Assembly: GCA_046589965.1 (NCBI GenBank)
Contig: JBKJVF010000039.1
Span: 1 to 6,483 of the forward strand
Length of the DNA: 6,483 bases
Direction: 5' to 3'
DNA from: JAJNPS01 sp046589965
GTDB taxonomy: Bacteria > Pseudomonadota > Alphaproteobacteria > Rhodobacterales > Rhodobacteraceae
Shown: piece after piece, positions 1 through 4,905 of the stretch
Numbering within the stretch: position 1 is the stretch's first letter
Layout of the letters: each line of letters begins with the position of its first letter
The notes under the pieces: model-generated
What the model was told of the DNA's origin: nothing
What the model saw: only the letters and a program-made list of their open reading frames with translations
Databases searched by the model: none
Position numbers and translations under genes: made by a program

Positions 1-50
1 AGACGATGGCGGCGCAGATCGCTGCTTTCTTCAAGGCCAAAAGACCCTAA
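1..50 (+). CDS. C-terminal end of an unidentified upstream gene (partial)
   Basis: An open frame enters from the left edge, reads TMAAQIAAFFKAKRP and stops at TAA (48-50). Only 15 residues are visible, too few to name a family. It is on the same strand as the glutamine-synthetase-like gene and ends 48 bases before it, so the two may be co-transcribed. In related gene clusters this position is often held by a class I glutamine amidotransferase (PuuD-like gamma-glutamyl hydrolase) or a second glutamine-synthetase homologue. That is a guess from context, not something the residues show. Confidence 0.5.
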   Translation, partial: TMAAQIAAFFKAKRP

Positions 51-98
51 GTCCCCAGCCTCGCCGGGGAATAACCCGACAACCAACAGTGTGAAAAA

Positions 99-1454
99 AT
101 GTCCAAATGGACCGACCAACTGCCAGAGGCAGCCCGCAACTACATCGGTGACCGCCGGGTTGATGAAGTCGAATGTGTGATCGGCGACATCGCAGGTGTT
201 GCGCGCGGCAAAGCCATGCCAGCTGCGAAATTCGCCTATCAAACCAACTACTTCCTGCCGAATTCGATCTTCCTGCAAACCATCACTGGCGAATGGGCCG
301 ACAACCCGTTCGATGCCTTCACCGAGCCGGACATGATCTTGGAGCCGGATTTCACCACCGCCACCGCCGCGCCCTGGACAGCCGATGTGACGCTGCAAGT
401 CATCCACGACGCCAAGGATCAAGAAGGCAATCTCGTACCCTTCGCGCCCCGCAATGTTTTGCGCCGGATTATGGACCTTTACGCCGCGCAAGGTTGGACT
501 CCAGTTGTTGCCCCCGAGATGGAATTCTTCCTGACCGCCCGCAACATCGACCCCAATCAACCCGTTATCCCGCCGATGGGCCGCTCGGGCCGCCGGGCTG
601 CGGGCAAGCAAGCCTACAGCCTGTCGGCGATTGACGAATACGGCAAGGTCATCGACGACATCTATGACTATGCCGAGGCGCAGGGTCTGGAAATCGACGG
701 CATCCTGCAAGAAGGCGGTGCTGGCCAGATCGAACTGAACCTGGCCCATGGCGACCCGATCCGCCTCGCCGATGAGGTCTTTTTCTTCAAGCGCCTGATC
801 CGCGAGGCGGCCCTGCGTCATGACTGCTTTGCCACCTTCATGGCCAAACCCATCGCAGGCGAGCCGGGTTCGGCGATGCATATCCACACCTCTGTCGTGG
901 ATGCCAAAACCGAAAAGAACATCTTTGCCGGCCCCAAAGGCGTGGAAACCGACGCGTTCCTGCACTTTATCGCAGGCATGCAGAACCACCTCTCCGGCGC
1001 GATTGCCCTGATCGCGCCCTACGTCAACAGCTATCGCCGCTACGTCCCCGACTTCGCCGCCCCCATCAACCTGGAATGGGGCCGCGACAACCGAACCACC
1101 GGCCTGCGCATCCCGATCAGCAATCCCGCAGGCCGCCGCGTTGAAAACCGCCTGCCGGGGATGGACTGCAACCCCTATCTCGGCATCGCAGCCACGCTCG
1201 CCTGCGGCTATCTGGGGCTGATGGAGAAAAAGGCCCCACGGCCAGAATTTTCAGGCTCCGCCTACATCGACAGCGACGAAATTCCGGTGAACCTTGGTGA
1301 TGCGCTCGACCTGCTGGAGGAGGACAAGGCGCTGCAACAGGTCGTCGGTGAGGATTTCTGCAAGGTTTATGACAGCGTCAAACGCAATGAATACAAAGAG
1401 TTCCTGCAGGTCATCAGCCCATGGGAACGCGAACATCTGCTTTTGAACGTATGA
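99..1454 (+). CDS. Glutamine-synthetase-family enzyme, probable gamma-glutamyl-amine (PuuA-like) ligase
   Basis: This 451-residue protein is a complete member of the glutamine synthetase fold. The N-terminal beta-grasp has VIGDIAGVARGK (27-38). The catalytic domain shows APEMEFFL (138-145, metal-binding glutamates E140 and E142), EGGAGQIELN (205-214), the ATP-binding KP..GEPGSAMHIH (250-263), NRTTGLRIP (331-339) and the R-x-E-x-R signature RVENR (347-351) followed by D356 and NPYLG. The DGSS motif that holds the ammonium site of true glutamine synthetases is missing; the matching stretch is YFLPNSIFLQTITGEW (51-66). The C-terminal adenylylation-tyrosine motif of GlnA is also not seen. This points to ATP-dependent ligation of glutamate to an organic amine in the cytoplasm, as in the Puu putrescine pathway. 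The adjacent oxidoreductase agrees with this. The substrate (putrescine, another polyamine, ethanolamine or an alkylamine) is undetermined. The ATG at 99 gives the expected family N-terminus, though no clear Shine-Dalgarno precedes it. Family call is firm; substrate is inference. Confidence 0.9.
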   Translation: MSKWTDQLPEAARNYIGDRRVDEVECVIGDIAGVARGKAMPAAKFAYQTNYFLPNSIFLQTITGEWADNPFDAFTEPDMILEPDFTTATAAPWTADVTLQVIHDAKDQEGNLVPFAPRNVLRRIMDLYAAQGWTPVVAPEMEFFLTARNIDPNQPVIPPMGRSGRRAAGKQAYSLSAIDEYGKVIDDIYDYAEAQGLEIDGILQEGGAGQIELNLAHGDPIRLADEVFFFKRLIREAALRHDCFATFMAKPIAGEPGSAMHIHTSVVDAKTEKNIFAGPKGVETDAFLHFIAGMQNHLSGAIALIAPYVNSYRRYVPDFAAPINLEWGRDNRTTGLRIPISNPAGRRVENRLPGMDCNPYLGIAATLACGYLGLMEKKAPRPEFSGSAYIDSDEIPVNLGDALDLLEEDKALQQVVGEDFCKVYDSVKRNEYKEFLQVISPWEREHLLLNV

Positions 1455-2752
1455 ACCTGCTCTACGCCAATGACCGCAAGGGGGAATACCCCCCGTCATA
1501 CTATGCCGCCACCGCCACACCGCTGGACCCGTTCCCGGTGCTGGCAGGCGCGCAGACGGCGGATGTCTGCGTCGTGGGCGGCGGCTACATGGGCCTCAGC
1601 GCGGCGCTGCATCTGGCCGAGGCCGGTCATGATGTGATCCTGGTCGAGGCGCATCGCGTGGGCTTTGGCGCATCGGGTCGCAACGGCGGTCAGGTCGGAT
1701 CAGGCCAGCGCCGCGATCAGGACGATCTGGAACGCATGGTGGGGCGGCAAGACGCCCGGCGTTTGTGGGACCTGGCCCAGGACGCCAACGCACTGGTCCG
1801 CGACCTCATCACCCGCCATGCGATGCCCGTGACCTATCGGCCTGGCATTGCCCATGCCTGCCGGACCGACGCGGAGGTTCACCACGCCCATGCCTACGCC
1901 GCCCGCATGGCGCGCGATTACGGCTATGAGCAGATCAAACCGCTGGACCAACCCGCGATCCGGCGTCTGATCGGCTCCGATGTCTTCAGGGGCGGCGATA
2001 TCGATGCGGGCGCAGGTCATATCCATCCGCTGAAGTTTGCCATTGGCCTGGCCAGGGCTGCGGCAGCGGCGGGGGTGCGCATATTCGAAAAGACCGAAGC
2101 CCTGCAAGTCACCTCGGGCGCAAAACCGCAGGTCCTGACCACTTCCGGCGCCATCAACTGCAACCACGTGATCCTTGCAGGCAACGGTTATCTTGGTGGC
2201 TTGGCTCCTGCCTACTCCGCCCGCGTCATGCCCATCAACAACTTCATTCTCGCTTCAGAACCCCTCGGAGCGCGGGCCGCCGCGATCCTGTCCGAACCCG
2301 TTGCGGTCGCCGACACCAAGTTCGTCGTGAACTACTGGCGGCTCTCTGACGACAACCGCCTGCTTTTCGGGGGTGGGGAAAGCTATGGCTACCGGTTCCC
2401 CGACATCATCAAGGTGGTGACAAAGCCGATGCTGGAAATCTATCCCCAGATGCAGGACGTCAGGATCGACTATGCCTGGGGCGGCACATTGGCCATCACC
2501 ACCAACCGCATGCCTGCGCTGATGCAGATCGCCCCCAACGTCCTTGCCGCATCGGCCTGTTCGGGCAACGGCATCGCCATGGCCACGATGACCGGCAAGA
2601 TCCTGGCCGAAGCGGTCAACGCCACCAGCGCCAGTTTCGATCTGTTGGCCAACTTGCCCCAGCGCCGTTTTCCCGGCGGCGCGGCAGTTCGCTGGCCACT
2701 GCTGGTGCTGGCGATGACCTGGTATTCGATGCGGGACCGGCTGGGACTCTGA
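1451..2752 (+). CDS. FAD-dependent amine oxidoreductase of the DAO family (PuuB-like)
   Basis: The protein has 433 residues if started at the ATG at 1451, which overlaps the previous stop as ATGA. An in-frame ATG at 1421 would add ten residues inside the upstream gene and is less likely. A Rossmann dinucleotide-binding unit spans about 37-66, with GGGYMG (43-48) and the ribose-binding E66 ending strand two. GFGASGRNGGQ (71-81) is the flavin-proximal signature of the PuuB/DadA-like group. Later blocks are ILAGNGYLGG (241-250), LLFGGGES (324-331), WGGTLAITTNRMP (353-365) and the C-terminal FAD-binding ASACSGNGIAMATM (377-390). The hydrophobic tail ending in WYSMRDRLGL is typical of the family. 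No signal peptide is seen, so it is probably cytoplasmic. The likely reaction is oxidation of a gamma-glutamylated amine to the aldehyde with release of ammonia and H2O2 or electrons. The role follows from its partner gene; other secondary-amine or amino-acid substrates are possible. Confidence 0.88.
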   Translation: MNLLYANDRKGEYPPSYYAATATPLDPFPVLAGAQTADVCVVGGGYMGLSAALHLAEAGHDVILVEAHRVGFGASGRNGGQVGSGQRRDQDDLERMVGRQDARRLWDLAQDANALVRDLITRHAMPVTYRPGIAHACRTDAEVHHAHAYAARMARDYGYEQIKPLDQPAIRRLIGSDVFRGGDIDAGAGHIHPLKFAIGLARAAAAAGVRIFEKTEALQVTSGAKPQVLTTSGAINCNHVILAGNGYLGGLAPAYSARVMPINNFILASEPLGARAAAILSEPVAVADTKFVVNYWRLSDDNRLLFGGGESYGYRFPDIIKVVTKPMLEIYPQMQDVRIDYAWGGTLAITTNRMPALMQIAPNVLAASACSGNGIAMATMTGKILAEAVNATSASFDLLANLPQRRFPGGAAVRWPLLVLAMTWYSMRDRLGL

Positions 2753-2806
2753 CGATCGGCGCGGCGTGCTCCTGGCTGACAGATCACCGCCCAAGGCATC
2801 CGCCGC

Positions 2807-2836
2807 CACTGCAGTGCGCGACTGGACGTCAGCGCG
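2807..2836. repeat. Palindrome plus adjacent stem-loop upstream of dnaG
   Basis: A perfect 10-bp palindrome CACTGCAGTG lies at 2807-2816. It is followed at once by a potential hairpin: CGCG (2817-2820), a bulged A, CTG (2822-2824), loop GACGT, then CAG (2830-2832) and CGCG (2833-2836). There is no T-run after it, so it is not an ordinary intrinsic terminator for the upstream catabolic genes. It overlaps the proposed dnaG -35 box, so it could act as an operator if the promoter is real. In GC-rich DNA such short symmetries also arise by chance. Confidence 0.35.
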
Positions 2837-2851
2837 GGCGCGTCGGATACT
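2823..2851 (+). promoter_or_regulatory. Candidate sigma-70 promoter giving a leaderless dnaG transcript
   Basis: TGGACG (2823-2828) matches TTGACA at 4 of 6 positions. GATACT (2846-2851) matches TATAAT at 4 of 6, and the spacer is 17 bases. The -10 box ends 6 bases before the dnaG ATG, so transcription would start at or next to the A of the start codon. No Shine-Dalgarno sequence is visible before that ATG, which fits leaderless translation. The matches are moderate and found by eye, so this remains a hypothesis; dnaG could instead be read through from upstream. Confidence 0.35.
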
Positions 2852-2857
2852 GCGCCT

Positions 2858-4783
2858 ATGAGTCTACCCCCCGGCTTCCTTGACGAATTGCGCACCCGCG
2901 TGTCCCTGTCGTCCATCGTCGGGCGCAAGGTCACCTGGGATATGCGCAAGTCCAATCTGGGCAAGGGCGACATGTGGGCGCCCTGTCCGTTCCATCAGGA
3001 GAAATCCGCCAGTTTCCACGTCGATGACCGCAAAGGCTACTATTACTGCTTTGGCTGCCACGCCAAAGGCGACGCGCTGACCTTTGTGAAAGAAACCGAA
3101 AACCTTGGTTTCATGGAAGCGGTGGAGGTTCTGGCCCGCGAGGCCGGGATGCCGATTCCCTCGCGCGACCCGCAGGCCGCACAGAAATCCGACCGCCGCG
3201 CGCAACTGGTGGCGGTGATGGAAGAGGCGGTGAAATGGTTCCGCCTGCAGCTGAAAACCAGCGCCGCCGCAGATGCCCGCGCCTATCTGGTCAAGCGGCG
3301 CCTGTCGCCCGAGGCGCAGGATCGCTGGGAAATCGGCTTTGCCCCCGACCAACGCGCGGCCTTGTTCCAGGCCCTGACCCAAAAGGGCATCACCCCCGAT
3401 CTGATTGTGGACAGCGGTGTTTGCGCCAAGGCGGATGACGGATCGATTTATGACCGTTTTCGCGGGCGCATCATTTTTCCGATCCGCGACGGGCGTGGCC
3501 GCGCCATATCGCTGGGCGGGCGCGCGATGGCAGCAGACGCCCGCGCCAAATACCTCAACGGCCCGGAAACCGACCTCTTTGACAAGGGTCGCAACCTTTA
3601 CAATCACGCCCCGGCGCGTGAGGCCGCAGGCAAGGGCCAGCCCCTGATCGTCGCCGAGGGCTATATGGACGTGATCGCGCTGTCCGAGGCCGGGTTCAAA
3701 TCGACCGTCGCCGCCCTTGGCACCGCCGTCACAGAGGACCAGTTGCGCCTGATGTGGCGCATCAGCGACGAGCCGATCATCGCATTGGACGGCGATGCTG
3801 CCGGCACCAAGGCCGCGCTGCGCGTGATCGATCTGGCCCTGACGCTGCTCGAGGCGGGCAAAGGCCTGCGCTTTGCCATGCTGCCGACCGGGCTCGACCC
3901 CGATGACCTGATCAGGACGCAAGGCGCGCCCGCCATGCAAGGGGTGATCGACGCCGCCCAGCCGATGGTCGCGCTTCTCTGGGCACGTGAGACGGAAGGG
4001 CGCGATTTTGACAGCCCCGAGCGCAAGGCCGCGCTGGACAAGACCCTGCGCGCGGCCTTGAAGCGCATCGCGGACCCTTCGATCCGCCGTCACTATGGCG
4101 ACGAAGTGTCCCGCCTGCGTGCCACCCTCTTCGGCACCGCCCCGCGCATATCCGACCGCAATCCTCGCGCGGCCTGGAAACCCGGGCAAAAGGCAGCGCC
4201 CCTGCCCGCCAGCCCGTCAGCCCGCCGCTCGCAACTGGCGCAAAGCGCGCCACTGGACGACACCCTGCGCGAGGCAGTGATCCTGGCCACACTGATCCTG
4301 CATCCCGCACTTGTTGCGCGATTTGACTCCGCATTGGCGCGGCTTGACCTGATCGGCCCGGACCATGACGACCTGCGCCGACACATCTTTGCCCATGCCC
4401 CCGCCCCCGATCTGGCCACCCGGATCGCGGCCGAAATGCCGTCGGCCCTTGACGCGCTGATGACGCGCCCCCATCTGCGGATCACACCCGCCATCCGCCA
4501 GCCCGGCGATCTGGATCAGGCAGCCCTGTGCATTGCCGAAGCCATGGCCAAACTCGACGCCACCCGAGGCGCCCTGCGCGAAATCGAAGATGCGATGGAG
4601 GATGTGACCGGTCTGGTCGATGAGGGCCTGACTTGGCGGCTGAACCAGGCCGTTCAGGCCCGTCACCGCGCCGACCGGCCCGACCGCAGCAACGCACCTG
4701 ATCTGGGCGAAGACCGCGACGCCTTGTCAAAGCACTTGCAGGAAATGATCGATTCACAAGTCTGGATCAAGAAAAACCACTGA
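2858..4783 (+). CDS. dnaG: DNA primase DnaG
   Basis: DnaG makes the RNA primers for Okazaki fragments and for leading-strand start, acting with the replicative helicase DnaB. All three domains are present in 641 residues (E. coli 581). The N-terminal CHC2 zinc domain has C43, H46, C64 and C67 in PCPFH and YCFGC. The RNA polymerase core has YDRFRGRIIFPI (198-209) and KYLNGPETDLFDKGR (231-245). The TOPRIM fold follows, with metal-binding E267 in AEGYMD and D311/D313 in LDGDAAG, then LDPDDLI (356-362). After a Pro/Ala-rich linker (about 439-465) comes an alanine-rich C-terminal region that should bind DnaB; it is the least conserved part. The start MSLPPGFLDELR is the usual alphaproteobacterial N-terminus. 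It is followed by rpoD after 122 bases, as in the macromolecular synthesis operon. All catalytic residues are intact. Confidence 0.97.
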   Translation: MSLPPGFLDELRTRVSLSSIVGRKVTWDMRKSNLGKGDMWAPCPFHQEKSASFHVDDRKGYYYCFGCHAKGDALTFVKETENLGFMEAVEVLAREAGMPIPSRDPQAAQKSDRRAQLVAVMEEAVKWFRLQLKTSAAADARAYLVKRRLSPEAQDRWEIGFAPDQRAALFQALTQKGITPDLIVDSGVCAKADDGSIYDRFRGRIIFPIRDGRGRAISLGGRAMAADARAKYLNGPETDLFDKGRNLYNHAPAREAAGKGQPLIVAEGYMDVIALSEAGFKSTVAALGTAVTEDQLRLMWRISDEPIIALDGDAAGTKAALRVIDLALTLLEAGKGLRFAMLPTGLDPDDLIRTQGAPAMQGVIDAAQPMVALLWARETEGRDFDSPERKAALDKTLRAALKRIADPSIRRHYGDEVSRLRATLFGTAPRISDRNPRAAWKPGQKAAPLPASPSARRSQLAQSAPLDDTLREAVILATLILHPALVARFDSALARLDLIGPDHDDLRRHIFAHAPAPDLATRIAAEMPSALDALMTRPHLRITPAIRQPGDLDQAALCIAEAMAKLDATRGALREIEDAMEDVTGLVDEGLTWRLNQAVQARHRADRPDRSNAPDLGEDRDALSKHLQEMIDSQVWIKKNH

Positions 4784-4803
4784 TCGCGCCTTTCGCTGCC
4801 CGT

Positions 4804-4862
4804 GATTCGCGCTATTGATTCGAAAAGACACTGGATGATTCGGGGAATCCCCCGTCTGATTC
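4804..4862. promoter_or_regulatory. Cluster of five GANTC (CcrM-type) methylation sites upstream of rpoD
   Basis: GANTC sites lie at 4804-4808, 4817-4821, 4837-4841, 4845-4849 (as GAATC) and 4858-4862, and another at 4751-4755 inside the end of dnaG. GANTC is the target of the cell-cycle methyltransferase CcrM in alphaproteobacteria, and its methylation state affects promoters through GcrA in Caulobacter. The sequence shows the sites; a regulatory effect on rpoD is inference. I see no convincing -35/-10 pair in this gap, so where an rpoD promoter would start is unclear. Confidence 0.5.
4842..4852. repeat. Short inverted repeat in the dnaG-rpoD gap
   Basis: GGGG (4842-4845) and CCCC (4849-4852) flank AAT and could form a tight four-pair stem. 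The same place also reads GATTC-GGG-GAATC (4837-4849), a symmetric arrangement of two GANTC sites. No T-run follows, so it does not look like an intrinsic terminator that would separate dnaG from rpoD. It may simply be the dyad created by two opposed methylation sites. Confidence 0.3.
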
Positions 4863-4895
4863 GCCGCTCGCCCTTTGCCTCACCCCAAACTCCCT

Positions 4896-4900
4896 AGGAG
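4896..4900 (+). promoter_or_regulatory. Ribosome binding site of rpoD
   Basis: AGGAG stands 5 bases before the ATG at 4906 and fixes that start over the later in-frame ATG at 4936. It is the only strong Shine-Dalgarno sequence before any gene start in this window, which suggests efficient independent initiation for rpoD. Confidence 0.85.
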
Positions 4901-4905
4901 CACGC

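Larger units (their letters stand above)
4803..4863 (+). repeat. Four direct copies of TGATTCG between dnaG and rpoD
   Basis: The heptamer TGATTCG occurs at 4803-4809, 4816-4822, 4836-4842 and 4857-4863, all in the same orientation. The start-to-start spacings are 13, 20 and 21 bases. The last two intervals are close to two turns of the helix. Four copies of one heptamer in 61 bases are very unlikely by chance in GC-rich sequence. The copies share no longer core, so this is not a simple tandem duplication. They may be binding sites for a regulator of rpoD, or reflect selection for the GATTC inside them. Confidence 0.7.

Noticed and set aside
52..70. TCCCC ... GGGGA inverted repeat after the upstream stop codon
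   Set aside because: Only five pairs with a nine-base loop and no T-run follow, too weak to call a terminator or attenuator.
173..634. 153-codon + strand frame inside the glutamine-synthetase-like gene
   Set aside because: It is out of frame with a complete, motif-bearing gene. Its Arg/His/Cys-rich translation is typical of a +1/+2 shadow.
1421..1450. Earlier ATG start for the FAD oxidoreductase
   Set aside because: It would put 30 bases of extra coding inside the upstream gene, has no Shine-Dalgarno, and the ATGA overlap at 1451 is the usual arrangement for coupled genes.
1700..2809. Overlapping - strand open frames (1700-2167 and 2255-2809) opposite the oxidoreductase
   Set aside because: Both are shadows of the FAD-enzyme gene, with low-complexity composition and no family resemblance.
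2864..4189. 441-codon open frame on the - strand opposite dnaG
   Set aside because: It lies wholly within dnaG, whose zinc, polymerase and TOPRIM motifs are intact. Long antisense frames are common in GC-rich genes with strong third-position GC, and its translation shows no recognisable domain.
4831..4857. Heat-shock (sigma-32-like) promoter before rpoD: CTGGATG, then CCCCGTCT
   Set aside because: The -10-like CCCCGTCT is close to CCCCATNT, but the -35 part matches only about 4 of 7 and the spacer is 12 bases, so the match is not good enough to claim.
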